Below are positions 44,604-53,765 of a stretch of DNA of 64,000 bases, piece after piece. Numbering within the stretch: the first letter of the stretch is position 1; each line of letters begins with the position of its first letter. Position numbers and translations under genes: made by a program. Origin of the DNA: Pleurocapsa sp. PCC 7327 (GTDB taxonomy: Bacteria > Cyanobacteriota > Cyanobacteriia > Cyanobacteriales > Microcystaceae); assembly GCF_000317025.1 (NCBI RefSeq), contig NC_019689.1, positions 4,449,501 to 4,513,500 of the forward strand. The letters run 5' to 3'. Under the pieces are notes generated by a model. The model was not told the DNA's origin, made no database searches, and was given only the letters and a program-made list of their open reading frames with translations.

Positions 44604-46352
44604 CTAAGAACGCCTCCAATCTTTAATATTCCAAGTATTTCTATCCCAAGGAGTCAAGTCATAACCAACTAAATTATTACTAAAAGCTGTAACATCTGCG
44701 CGATGAACGAGGGGAATAATTATCGCATGATTAACCAGCATATCGTTCATTTTAATAAACATTTGTTGCCGTTTTTTCGGATCTAATTCCTGGGTAGATT
44801 CTTGCCAGAGTTTGTCATAGTCTTTGTTACAGTAACGAGCGTTATTATCGCCAATCCAATTATTTGCTTTTTGAGGAATTTCTGCACAAGTAAAATACTT
44901 CATATAAGCAACCGGATCGGGACTATTATTTCCTGAAGTATACATCTGCAAATCGGCATAAAACTTTTCTAAGGTATCGTTATTAGCTGGATCGCTAGAG
45001 AAGTAAATCCCGGGATCGATACTTTTCAATTCTACAGCAATGCCCAGAGTTTGTAATCCTTGTTTGACAATTTCTTGAGTTTTTTGGCGTAAGGGATTAA
45101 CTGAAGTTTGAAAGAGAATTTTCATTTCTGTACCATTTTTATCGCGAATTCCATTTTCGTTAGTATCTTTCCATCCCGCTTCATCTAATAAAGCTTTTGC
45201 TTTTTCTAGATTAAATTCGTATTTCGTATTAGGAGAATTATATTGCTCTGGCAGGACTAAAACATTGGCAGTTGGTTTGCCTGTAATACCATAAAGTTGT
45301 TGAGAAATTGTATCGCGATCGATTGCCAAAGAAAAAGCCTGACGAACTTTTGGATCGCTAAAGAAAGGATGAGGAAATTTTAAACTAGAACGTTCTCCAT
45401 TTAGTGTAGCTTTATTAGGATCGCTTTGATTAAGAATAATTCGCTCGACTAAAGAACCATATTCCGAGATGAGCTTACCTTTCCCCGATGCTTCAAATCC
45501 TTTTAGGATGGAAGATTCTACTTGAAGATTATAAGCATAATCTGCACCGCCTGTTTGTAACACTACTCTTGCTGCTGAAGTCGCATCGCCACCGCCTTTT
45601 AATTCAATGCGTTTAAACCCTAACTTATCAACTTCTCTAAAGTTAGGATTGGGTTCGTAAACAACAACATCACCAGGTCTAAACTCTACAACTTGGTAAG
45701 GTCCCGTTCCGACTGGTTTTAAATTTGCAGGAGCTTGTCGAGCATTTTCTCCATTAAATTTTTCATAGAGGTGACGCGGAATAATCATTCCTTCAGATCC
45801 TACAAATACCGCCGACCAATCTGGATTGATATCTTTAAAATTTACCTTGATGGTATAGTCATCAATTGCCTCAACATTTTTGACAACCTGATAGGGACCC
45901 GAACTCGTCGCACCTACTTTAGGATTGGTAACAAATTGATAAGTAAATACTACATCAGCCGCCGTAAATGGTTTGCCATCAGACCATTTAATTCCTTTTT
46001 TGAGTTTCCAAGTAACGGATTTTCCATCTTTAGCAATGCCCCCATTTTCAGGAGTAGGAATTTCTGCGGCTAAAAAAGGAATTAATTTGCCATTTTTATC
46101 ATACGTTGCCAAAGGTTCTAAGGTAATGCGACTCGCCTCCGCATCCTTATAGCCAGTGGATAAGTGAGGATTGAGAATTGTTGGCGCTTGCCAATAAAGT
46201 AGTCTTAAAACTTCATTATTGCCCTGGGTAGTTGTTGGCGTAGTTGGAGATTGTTGCTGTGGGTTGCAGGCAGAAAATAGCAAAGTAGAGCAAAGGGATA
46301 GGATTAAGAGAGGGAAAAAGAAAGAACGAGTTAGAAGTTTTTCAAAGGTCAC
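44604..46352 (-). CDS. peptide ABC transporter substrate-binding lipoprotein (SBP_bac_5)
   Basis: 582 residues from a GTG at 46352, with GAGGAG 12 bases upstream. The lipoprotein signal ends LLFSAC, with the lipidated cysteine at residue 29. The mature protein carries SBP family 5 blocks: LRLLYWQAPTILNPHLSTGY, WKLKKGIKWSDGKPFTAADV, VGTGPYQVVEF and FSDPKVRQAFSLAIDR. It should be membrane-anchored, facing the periplasm, and collect oligopeptides or similar solutes for the permease encoded next. Confidence 0.93.
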   Translation of the reverse strand: MTFEKLLTRSFFFPLLILSLCSTLLFSACNPQQQSPTTPTTTQGNNEVLRLLYWQAPTILNPHLSTGYKDAEASRITLEPLATYDKNGKLIPFLAAEIPTPENGGIAKDGKSVTWKLKKGIKWSDGKPFTAADVVFTYQFVTNPKVGATSSGPYQVVKNVEAIDDYTIKVNFKDINPDWSAVFVGSEGMIIPRHLYEKFNGENARQAPANLKPVGTGPYQVVEFRPGDVVVYEPNPNFREVDKLGFKRIELKGGGDATSAARVVLQTGGADYAYNLQVESSILKGFEASGKGKLISEYGSLVERIILNQSDPNKATLNGERSSLKFPHPFFSDPKVRQAFSLAIDRDTISQQLYGITGKPTANVLVLPEQYNSPNTKYEFNLEKAKALLDEAGWKDTNENGIRDKNGTEMKILFQTSVNPLRQKTQEIVKQGLQTLGIAVELKSIDPGIYFSSDPANNDTLEKFYADLQMYTSGNNSPDPVAYMKYFTCAEIPQKANNWIGDNNARYCNKDYDKLWQESTQELDPKKRQQMFIKMNDMLVNHAIIIPLVHRADVTAFSNNLVGYDLTPWDRNTWNIKDWRRS

Positions 46353-46670
46353 TCTGGATTATGGCTCCTCAGAAGGTTTCAACGTACTAAGCTCTCTTTA
46401 TAAAAGGTGTAGAAAGGAAAGATATTTCGATCTTATCGGTAATGAATCGGTATCGTCTCCTATTATCGGCGATCGAGACAGTGATGCTGCAAGTTCCGCG
46501 ATCGCTTGTTTGATTAAGATTTTTTTCTCAAAGGAAGAGTATAAGTAGAATTCTGTAATTTTTTGATGAAGTTAGCCGATCTCAGTGTTCCTGCTCTAGG
46601 CATTGGGGGTAGCAAGCGGATAGCATCAAAATAACCTCACACAAACGATTCTCACTCAAGATTAACCTCA
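46353..46670. other. divergent promoter region
   Basis: Separates the minus-strand binding-protein gene and the plus-strand signal peptidase gene. GAGGAG for the minus gene is at 46365-46370. No protein-like sequence or clear -35/-10 pair was found; one HIP1-rich patch lies near 46500. Confidence 0.4.
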
Positions 46671-47723
46671 GTGAAGATTAGTAGCAAAGATCCCTGGTTG
46701 GCAGTTAACTTTTCGATGTTTTTCCCAGGTATCGGACAGTTCTATGCGGGAAAACCGATCAAAGGCGTAGTTTTCTGCGCGTATCAAACAGGGTTATTAG
46801 CGATCGCATTTTGGTCGATTTTCTTTCCTGATGGCAATACGGTGACCGGGTTAATCGAACTCTGCATCGCCACAGTTTTTTATTCAATCAATATACTAGA
46901 TGCCCATCTTTGCGTTTATCGTCAGCAAGACGATCCAACCTTAGAAAAAATTCCTCGCCAGCAAAAAAACCCTTGGTTTGCTGTCTGTATCTCTCGCGTC
47001 TTACCGGGATTGGGTCAGCTATACATCGACAAAGCCGTCTCCGGTATTTTATTTTTGACAGCGACGCTGTTTTTACTCAAGCTTGACGATTTTTTTGCGT
47101 CGCTGCTGGTCATTCCGCCGCTTTTGAAGGCGATCTCAACTTACCACGCCTATATTACTTTTCCCCACCAGAAAACACCTTTTTATCGTTCGCTGATAGC
47201 AGTGATGGCGGGAGCGATCTTTTTGTGGGGATTGTTTTGGAGTCACGTTCCCCAGTGGCTTAACCAAAGGATGTTTCTGATTCCTAGCGAGTCGATGGTG
47301 CCAACCTTGCAGAAAGGCGATCGCATTTTCGTTCAACCCTTTTATGGCGATTTGCCACAAAGAGGAGATATCGTCGTCTTCAGACCCACTAGCGCGATCG
47401 AGGTGCTTGACGATGAAGCGGCTCGCGATGACAATCTTTATTACGTCAAGCGATTGATTGGCAAACCCGGAGAAACTCTTCGCATTGATAATGGTATCGT
47501 TTATATTAACGAGCAACCTTTACAAGAAAGCTATATCGCTGCTCCTCCTAATTATCAATGGGGGCCGGAAACCATACCAGCCAACTCCTATTTTGTAATG
47601 GGTGACAATCGAAATGACAGCTTTGACTCCCATATATGGGGATTTTTGCCCAGAGAGTATTTATTCGGTAAAGCTTACAAAATTTATTGGCCTCCACAGA
47701 GAGTAAGGTCGCTCCTCAAGTGA
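46671..47723 (+). CDS. lepB: signal peptidase I with extra N-terminal membrane domain
   Basis: 350 residues from a GTG at 46671. The C-terminal half is signal peptidase I: catalytic Ser208 in PSESMVPTL, Lys260 in YYVKRLIGKPGE and the MGDNRNDSFDS box at 310-320. Ahead of it, residues 1-165 hold two related membrane modules, each with a positively charged entry and NFSMFFPGIGQFYAGKPIKG or SRVLPGLGQLYIDKAVSG, then hydrophobic spans. These resemble TM2/DUF5683-type repeats. Normal signal peptidases in cyanobacteria are near 200 residues. The enzyme removes signal peptides at the membrane; the added part may localise it or bind partners. Confidence 0.92.
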   Translation: MKISSKDPWLAVNFSMFFPGIGQFYAGKPIKGVVFCAYQTGLLAIAFWSIFFPDGNTVTGLIELCIATVFYSINILDAHLCVYRQQDDPTLEKIPRQQKNPWFAVCISRVLPGLGQLYIDKAVSGILFLTATLFLLKLDDFFASLLVIPPLLKAISTYHAYITFPHQKTPFYRSLIAVMAGAIFLWGLFWSHVPQWLNQRMFLIPSESMVPTLQKGDRIFVQPFYGDLPQRGDIVVFRPTSAIEVLDDEAARDDNLYYVKRLIGKPGETLRIDNGIVYINEQPLQESYIAAPPNYQWGPETIPANSYFVMGDNRNDSFDSHIWGFLPREYLFGKAYKIYWPPQRVRSLLK

Positions 47724-47850
47724 GAGACAGGAAACTGGGAAACGGGAGGAGTGTGGAGAGACAAGGGAGAAAACTAATCACCAACCACTAACTACTAACT
47801 AATCCCCAATCCTTTCATCCAAAATCCGAAATCTAAAATCCTTTCATCAA
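47724..47850. repeat. low-complexity repeat block, inverse of 24640-24780
   Basis: GGAAACTGGGAAACGGGAGG, GACAAGGGAGAAAACTAATC and ACTAACTACTAACTAATCCC correspond to the reverse complement of the block upstream of the non-catalytic M16 gene. It fills the gap between lepB and larB. Confidence 0.6.
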
Positions 47851-47869
47851 AGAACTGGTAATTGAACAA

Positions 47870-48655
47870 ATGCAACCCGAAGCCTTACAATCCCTGCTTG
47901 AATCTGTTGCTAGGGGTCAAGTTAGTCCAGAAACTGCTCTAGAAAAGCTCAAATACTTGAGTTTTGAACCTGTTGAGGAATTTGCAAAGATCGATCGCCA
48001 TCGACAGCTAAGAACGGGTTTTCCAGAAATCATTTGGGGTCCTGGTAAAACCCCCGAGCAAATTGCTCAAATTATGAAAGCCATGAGCCAAGGTTCTCCC
48101 GTAGTCATGGCTACTCGAATCGAACCCGCCGTGGCCGAACACCTTGAAGAACAGGTTCCCGGTCTAATCTATTACCCAATCGCTCGCATTTGCGTCCTGA
48201 AAACGGCTGAATCCGGCGCGAGCTATGATGGAGTTATTTCCATTCTGACTGCGGGAACGGCAGATTTACCCGTTGCAGAAGAAGCTGCCGTAACGGCTGA
48301 ACTGTGCGGTTTTCAGGTACAGCGTTTGTGGGATGTTGGCGTAGCAGGAATTCATCGGTTATTGAGCCATCGTCAGGTAATTGACCAAGCGGATGTCCTG
48401 ATTGTGGTCGCGGGAATGGAGGGGGCATTACCTAGCGTGGTTGCAGGAATGGCAGATTGCCCCGTTATTGCAGTTCCTACCAGTGTGGGTTACGGAGCGA
48501 GTTTTGGCGGTATCGCTCCTCTGTTGACCATGCTCAACTCCTGTGCGACTGGCATTGGCGTAGTCAATATTGACAATGGCTTTGGGGCTGCAATTTTGGC
48601 AGGGCAAATCCTTCGTACCGCTAATAAATTCAAACGCAGCTGCCGAAAGCTATAG
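47870..48655 (+). CDS. larB: nickel-pincer cofactor biosynthesis protein LarB
   Basis: 261 residues. LarB carboxylates and hydrolyses nicotinic acid adenine dinucleotide in making the nickel-pincer cofactor of lactate racemase-type enzymes. It shares the AIR-carboxylase (PurE-like) fold, seen as ISILTAGTADLPVAEEAAVT, GVAGIHRLL, VVAGMEGALPSVVAG and VPTSVGYGASFGGIAPLLTM. LarC, LarE and LarA are not in the window; LarB is scattered alone in many cyanobacteria. The gene before it ends 147 bases away, so it has its own promoter. Confidence 0.93.
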   Translation: MQPEALQSLLESVARGQVSPETALEKLKYLSFEPVEEFAKIDRHRQLRTGFPEIIWGPGKTPEQIAQIMKAMSQGSPVVMATRIEPAVAEHLEEQVPGLIYYPIARICVLKTAESGASYDGVISILTAGTADLPVAEEAAVTAELCGFQVQRLWDVGVAGIHRLLSHRQVIDQADVLIVVAGMEGALPSVVAGMADCPVIAVPTSVGYGASFGGIAPLLTMLNSCATGIGVVNIDNGFGAAILAGQILRTANKFKRSCRKL

Positions 48656-48663
48656 CTTACCCA

Positions 48664-49413
48664 TCATAGCCATTTAAGCTTTTCTTGATAGACAGTTTCT
48701 GGCACGGAATCTGGTAGCTGTTTTCCGGCTTGATTTTTTGGGAGCGGTTTTTTAGGTTGAAAATTGACTGGATAGCTCTTAAACTGACTGAGAGCTTCAC
48801 TCGCACTTTTGACGACATCGCTATCAAAATCTCGCAATGCTTGTTTGAGATAGGGAATAACTTGTTCTGACTTAATTTTCCCCAAAGCGATCGCAGCTGC
48901 CTGACGAACCGAAGGATCTGTATCTCGGCTTAATTGCCCCAAAACTGAGATGGCCCGCTGCGTCTCGGCTCTAACTTTCTTCGCACTGGCAATATTTCCT
49001 AAAGCCGAAGCTACCAATTTCCGGATCTGACTGTCAGGATGAGTTTTGTATTCGATCGCCTCAAGCAATTCTATCGTTTGACCGAACTCTGCCATAGCAA
49101 GCAGCTTTTCTTCTAATCTCTGAATGTCTTTTTGGACGGGAAGGGGAAAAGCTACCGATTCTTTAACTTGGGATAGAGGTTTTTGGATTGCTGTTTCTGG
49201 TACGTTTGGTTGGGGCAAATCAGCTTTAGCCTGTTCGGCTTCTTCTAGGGCTAATTTTAAACTTTTTTCTGCTTTTCTGGCTGTTGGCGATGAAGTTCTT
49301 TCTGGAGATCTTTCGGCTCTAATCTTAGAGATTGCAAAAAGAGCTACGGCGATCGCGATCGCAAAAATAAGCGAATTTATGATTAAGGTGAGAAATTGTT
49401 GTAGGGCTTGCAT
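48664..49413 (-). CDS. membrane-anchored HEAT-repeat protein
   Basis: 249 residues. One N-terminal span (FLTLIINSLIFAIAIAVALF) is followed by a charged helical stretch and then three HEAT repeats (residues about 115-210: SQIRKLVASALGNIASAKKV, PSVRQAAAIALGKIKSEQVI, SDVVKSASEALSQFKSYP). No catalytic motif is present, so a scaffold or binding role is likely. It converges on larB with a nine-base gap. Confidence 0.85.
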   Translation of the reverse strand: MQALQQFLTLIINSLIFAIAIAVALFAISKIRAERSPERTSSPTARKAEKSLKLALEEAEQAKADLPQPNVPETAIQKPLSQVKESVAFPLPVQKDIQRLEEKLLAMAEFGQTIELLEAIEYKTHPDSQIRKLVASALGNIASAKKVRAETQRAISVLGQLSRDTDPSVRQAAAIALGKIKSEQVIPYLKQALRDFDSDVVKSASEALSQFKSYPVNFQPKKPLPKNQAGKQLPDSVPETVYQEKLKWL

Positions 49414-49532
49414 GAATTGGATTAAGGTTATTGGGTGTAAAATATTGCGAATCTATCTTGCTAGATTTTGGCAAATCTCAGGAGTGTCGCGCAACGTTAC
49501 ATTAATAACAAAAAAACTTGAAGTTAAGTATT

Positions 49533-49820
49533 ATGTCTGGAACATCAATTTCAACGGCTAACTTACTCAGACACCGAGCTATCTCGCGATGCTGGCATCG
49601 CCACCAGTCTCAATGCCAAATTTTACGCGCTCAATTGGGGTTTGACCGAGTTGAATCCTCGCGTCCTTTAGCCTGTCAAGGTTGTCGTCACTATCACGGA
49701 AAAGCCTATGGTCTTACTCAGACAACTCGCATTCGCCTGATTTGCGGTTTTCATCCCTATGGCTGGATGGAAAAAGAAGGCTGCCCCGATTGGCAAGGAG
49801 AAAACGAGTCAATTAGTTAG
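49533..49820 (+). CDS. small cysteine-rich protein (DUF6464-like)
   Basis: 95 residues from the ATG at 49533. Cysteines and aromatics are spaced as LACQGCRHYHGKAYG and LICGFHPYGWMEKEGCPDWQ, a pattern shared by short cyanobacterial proteins with CxxC...CPDW ends. It may bind a metal, probably zinc or iron. The N-terminal part (NLLRHRAISRCWHRHQSQCQ) is basic. The family placement is moderate and the function unknown. Confidence 0.6.
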   Translation: MSGTSISTANLLRHRAISRCWHRHQSQCQILRAQLGFDRVESSRPLACQGCRHYHGKAYGLTQTTRIRLICGFHPYGWMEKEGCPDWQGENESIS

Positions 49821-49998
49821 TTATAAATAAGAGTTCGACAACCTCGATCCAATTAGTCTCAAATAAAAAATTATAGAAATATATTTCTTTCCGAAGGAAG
49901 ATGAAAAATATCAACCAATTTGCTTAAGCTTTTTAAGTAAAAAGATAAAATATTGAGATAAAATCAGAAGCTAATAAAATAGCTAGAAAAAATTGCCA

Positions 49999-50433
49999 AT
50001 GAAAGAGAAAGTTATTAATATTCTGCTGGTAGAAGACGATGAAGTCGATGTAATGAATATCAAACGGGCATTTAAAAAAAATAATATTACCAATCCTCTT
50101 TACGTTGCAGGAAATGGATTAGAGGCTCTGGCAATGTTGCGAGGACAGGAAGGGAAACCTCCAATAATGCCAACTCACCGGAGGCTGATTTTGCTCGATC
50201 TCAATATGCCCAAAATGAATGGAATAGAATTCCTTCAGGAATTGAGAGCCGATCCCGAACTAAAAGCGACGCCTGTTATCGTACTGACTACCTCCGATGA
50301 GGATAAAGACAAACTAGAAGCATATAACCTAAATGTTGGTGGATATATTCTCAAACCCGTAACTTTTATGAATTTCGCTCAAATAATGGTTGCTCTGAAT
50401 AATTATTGGACATTAAGTGAATTGCCTCATTGA
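49999..50433 (+). CDS. CheY-like response regulator (Rcp1-type)
   Basis: 144 residues from the ATG at 49999. A single receiver domain: acidic pocket LLVEDDEVDV, phosphoacceptor Asp67 in LLDLNMPKMNG, conserved threonine in VLTTSD and lysine in YILKPV. There is no output domain. Such stand-alone receivers serve phytochrome-type or hybrid kinases in cyanobacteria. No kinase adjoins; the DICT kinase at 42129 is a distant candidate only. Confidence 0.93.
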   Translation: MKEKVINILLVEDDEVDVMNIKRAFKKNNITNPLYVAGNGLEALAMLRGQEGKPPIMPTHRRLILLDLNMPKMNGIEFLQELRADPELKATPVIVLTTSDEDKDKLEAYNLNVGGYILKPVTFMNFAQIMVALNNYWTLSELPH

Positions 50434-50589
50434 AAAAAATCGCTTGCATCAACAAAGTAAGAAAATTGATTCAATTAGAAACATATTTAATCACTTAGGA
50501 TCGCTGTCGAGAATAATACAGGTTTGCTAGCGATCGCGCCATAATTTCATCGATTTTGGTTAGATACGCTGCTAGACTGATGAGTTACT

Positions 50590-50690
50590 TGCCTGTATCC
50601 TTACCAAGAGAGCGTAGGAAATCCCAGTGTATGGGCGACAATCGGACAAATGACGCGGAAACCCCGCCCTAAAAGGGTGGGGTTAAGTTT
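50590..50690 (+). other. possible IS605-type right-end relic
   Basis: AACCCCGCCCT, three A, AGGGTGGGGTT at 50660-50684 forms an 11-pair stem (with G-T), of the kind at the 3' end of IS200/IS605 elements. The segment before it (ESVGNPSVWATIGQMTRKPR) reads like a TnpB tail. The rest of the 50434-50783 gap holds nothing else recognisable. Confidence 0.35.
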
Positions 50691-50783
50691 ACGCAAAAGA
50701 GCCGGATAGTCATATAGTCGTGCCTTAATTGCGATCGCGCCGACTCCTACTTAATTAGTCTTATTCTCACAAGCGTCACTTGT

Positions 50784-53060
50784 ATGGATTTAGAGATTTT
50801 TGAACGAGATAGCAAACAATTTATTTTTGCCGATAGGCGGTCGCTTCCAGAGTGGCCCCGTGTACCAAGCAACCATCCAGTCCCAAAGCTAACTCTCAAA
50901 GCCGACGAATTGTTTTTGATCGCAGATACTCTAGGAAATATTGCCGATGGCTTGGAAAATGAGCAGACAATTAACCTGGGATTATTTTGTCACGACACCC
51001 GTTTCTTGAGTCGATTGGAGTTGCAAATTGAAGAATGCGTCACCAATGGCAAAGCTGCCAAACAGTTTTCTCCCATCCTTTTGAGTAGCAATGCAGATAA
51101 AGGATTCGCTCTTTCGGTTTTGTGTTCCAATCCCCGTCTGCCAGATATCGAACCAGAAACTATCGGCATTCAGCGAGAAATCGTTCTCAACGGCGGCTTG
51201 TTTGAAGAGATAGAAATAACTAACTACAACACTAAAGCGGTCAGTTTTTCTATCGCCCTCACTTTTGAGGCTGATTTTGCCGATTTGTTTGAAATTCGGG
51301 GTCAACAGCGCAAAAAGAGAGGAAAATTCCTCAGACAGATCCCACGGGGAGTCGATCCCCAAAAATTCCTGATGCTTTCCGAGTTCCAGCAAGACTCTTT
51401 AATCCTTGCCTATCAGGGACTAGACGGTTTATTAATGGAATCCCGCATTCAGTTTTACCAAAATCCGCCCGACTGCTTCAAAGGCTACACTGCGGTTTGG
51501 CAATTGTCCCTCGAACCTCACGCCACTAAAAAAATAGGCTATCGGCTGCAAATGATGACGAATCATAAGTCTACGGTGGCCCGCGAGATAGCTACCACCC
51601 TCGGACAAGCCAAAGCCGCTAATTTGCTTGAAGAACAGGAATGGTGTCAGCGAGTCACCAAAATTCGTTCCGATAATGAAACCTTTAACCAGGTAATTTC
51701 TCGTGCCGAGCAAGACATCTACTTACTCTTGCAAAACTTTCAAGAGTATAAAGCCCTTTCCGCAGGCGTTCCTTGGTTTTCGACTCTCTTTGGACGAGAT
51801 GCTTTGATTGCTGCTTCCCAAACCCTGATTCTCGATCCGACAATTGCTAAAGACACCTTGCAACTTCTGGCGCACTATCAAGGTCAAGTTAACGACGAGT
51901 GGCGCGACGAAGAACCCGGCAAAATTTTGCACGAACTCCGATTGGGAGAAATGGCTCGTTGTGGAGAAATTCCCCATACGCCTTACTACGGTACGGTAGA
52001 TGCTACGCCTCTGTGGTTAATGCTCTATGCGGAGTATTATGCTTGGACAAACGACCATCTCACGTTAGATCGGTTATGGTCTAATGCTCTGGCAGCAATG
52101 GATTGGATTGATGCTCAATGCCAAAAGACGGGCTATCTGAGTTACGAGCGCAAGTCTAAGTCTACGCGGGGTTTGGTGAATCAGGGATGGAAAGATTCTG
52201 GCGATTGCATCGTCGATCGCCATGGTAAACTAGCAACGGGCGCGATCGCGCTATGCGAAGTACAAGCCTACGTCTACGCTGCTAAAATCCGACTGGCGCA
52301 CATTGCTCGCATCAAGCATCATATCGATCTCGCCACTCGTTGGGAAGAAGAAGCGAGAGAGCTAAAATTGCGATTTAATCGCGATTTTTGGCTAGAAGAC
52401 GAAGATTTCTGCGCCCTAGCGCTCGATGGCGAAGGAAAACCCGTCGATAGTATTACCTCTAATCCCGGTCATTGTTTATCTCTGGATATTTTTACGCCAG
52501 AAAAAGCGGCTAGCGTCGCAGAAAGGCTACTCGCACCGGATCTATTTAGCGGCTGGGGAATCCGTACCCTCAGCAGCAACTCTCCCGCTTACAATCCCAT
52601 GGGATACCATGTCGGTTCGGTTTGGCCCCACGATAATGCCATTATTGCCTCGGGATTGCGGGCTTTAGGTTTGATTGACTCTGCCTTGGAAGTTGTTAAA
52701 GGCACGATTGACATGACCTTGCAGCAACCCTATCAACGCCCTCCCGAACTTTTTTGCGGTCACGATCGCATCGACGGCAGCCATCCCATACAATATCCCG
52801 TAGCTTGTTCCCCTCAAGCTTGGGCGACGGGAAGTATCTTTCAACTGCTGACTCTAATGCTGAATTTGGTACCCGATGCCCCTGGAAATTGCCTGCGCAT
52901 CGTCGATCCTACCTTGCCCGATTTCATCAATAAACTGTCAATTCAAAACCTACGCATTGGTTCGACAATTGTGGATCTCGATTTTGAACGCACCGGTATG
53001 GCAACTGCCTGTCGAGTGGTCAAAAAGCGCGGTAACTTGCGAGCGATCGTTGAAACCTAA
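50784..53060 (+). CDS. glycogen-debranching-type amylo-alpha-1,6-glucosidase family protein
   Basis: 758 residues, cytosolic. The N-terminal part (ELFLIADTLGNIADGLENEQ, GLFCHDTRFLSRLELQI) is the GDE_N_bis domain. The C-terminal (alpha/alpha)6 barrel shows GVPWFSTLFGRDALIAASQT, LHELRLGEMARCGEIPHTPY, GTVDATPLWLMLYAEYY and PMGYHVGSVWPHDNAIIASG. Enzymes of this build debranch glycogen or act on related alpha-glucosides. The true substrate is uncertain because many members are uncharacterised. It stands alone and converges on rnc. Confidence 0.9.
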   Translation: MDLEIFERDSKQFIFADRRSLPEWPRVPSNHPVPKLTLKADELFLIADTLGNIADGLENEQTINLGLFCHDTRFLSRLELQIEECVTNGKAAKQFSPILLSSNADKGFALSVLCSNPRLPDIEPETIGIQREIVLNGGLFEEIEITNYNTKAVSFSIALTFEADFADLFEIRGQQRKKRGKFLRQIPRGVDPQKFLMLSEFQQDSLILAYQGLDGLLMESRIQFYQNPPDCFKGYTAVWQLSLEPHATKKIGYRLQMMTNHKSTVAREIATTLGQAKAANLLEEQEWCQRVTKIRSDNETFNQVISRAEQDIYLLLQNFQEYKALSAGVPWFSTLFGRDALIAASQTLILDPTIAKDTLQLLAHYQGQVNDEWRDEEPGKILHELRLGEMARCGEIPHTPYYGTVDATPLWLMLYAEYYAWTNDHLTLDRLWSNALAAMDWIDAQCQKTGYLSYERKSKSTRGLVNQGWKDSGDCIVDRHGKLATGAIALCEVQAYVYAAKIRLAHIARIKHHIDLATRWEEEARELKLRFNRDFWLEDEDFCALALDGEGKPVDSITSNPGHCLSLDIFTPEKAASVAERLLAPDLFSGWGIRTLSSNSPAYNPMGYHVGSVWPHDNAIIASGLRALGLIDSALEVVKGTIDMTLQQPYQRPPELFCGHDRIDGSHPIQYPVACSPQAWATGSIFQLLTLMLNLVPDAPGNCLRIVDPTLPDFINKLSIQNLRIGSTIVDLDFERTGMATACRVVKKRGNLRAIVET

Positions 53061-53070
53061 GCTGGACTTT

Positions 53071-53757
53071 TTAATATTCATTCAACACCTTCTTCAAAGC
53101 CTCCTCTGCGGCGGCTTTTGTCGCGTCTTGTTTGCGGCGACCCGTACCAATGCCGTATACAAAGCCATTTACGCGCACGCCAAACGTAAAAGCCTTAGCA
53201 TGAGCGGGTCCCGATTCTTCTATGAGAAAATATTCGGGATTGCAGCCAAATTCTGCTAGCGCCCATTGCTGAAAGCGATTTTTTACATCAACCAGATTTT
53301 GGGAATTCGTATCGGATTGAGGAAGTACAATACTATCAGCAACTGATTGAAACAAAGTCCTAACAAATTCGCGGACGGATTCGAGTCCCGAATCAAGAAA
53401 ATATGCACCTATAATTGCTTCAAAGGTATCGCTCAATAGGGCAGGATTTTGGCGACCGCCATCTTTTTGAGCGCCTTTACCGAGTCGCATGTATTCTCCG
53501 ATGCCCAGTTCCATGGCAAATTTAGCCAGTTGCGTCTCGTCTACTAAAGAGCTGCGCAGGCGAGTCAGTTGGGCTTCGCTTAAATTGGGATATCTCTGAT
53601 AGAGAAATTCACTGACTAGAAATCCAAGAACAGAATCTCCCAAAAATTCTAAGCGTTCGTTATGTTCGTTAGTATCGGAATTTTCGTTGATATAGGAACG
53701 ATGGGTAAGGGCACATTGCCATAATTTTTTATCTTGAAATCTTGGAAGTTTGTGCAT
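53071..53757 (-). CDS. rnc: ribonuclease III
   Basis: 228 residues. RNase III cleaves double-stranded RNA in rRNA and mRNA processing. The signature ERLEFLGDSVLGFL carries the catalytic acids, ALLSDTFEAIIGAYFLDSG the second acidic pair, and the C-terminal RFQQWALAEFGCNPEYFLIE with AFTFGVRVNGFVYGIGTGRR is a double-stranded RNA-binding domain. Length and order are standard. hemW is encoded nine bases upstream on the same strand. Confidence 0.95.
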   Translation of the reverse strand: MHKLPRFQDKKLWQCALTHRSYINENSDTNEHNERLEFLGDSVLGFLVSEFLYQRYPNLSEAQLTRLRSSLVDETQLAKFAMELGIGEYMRLGKGAQKDGGRQNPALLSDTFEAIIGAYFLDSGLESVREFVRTLFQSVADSIVLPQSDTNSQNLVDVKNRFQQWALAEFGCNPEYFLIEESGPAHAKAFTFGVRVNGFVYGIGTGRRKQDATKAAAEEALKKVLNEY

Positions 53758-53765
53758 TTTGATTT

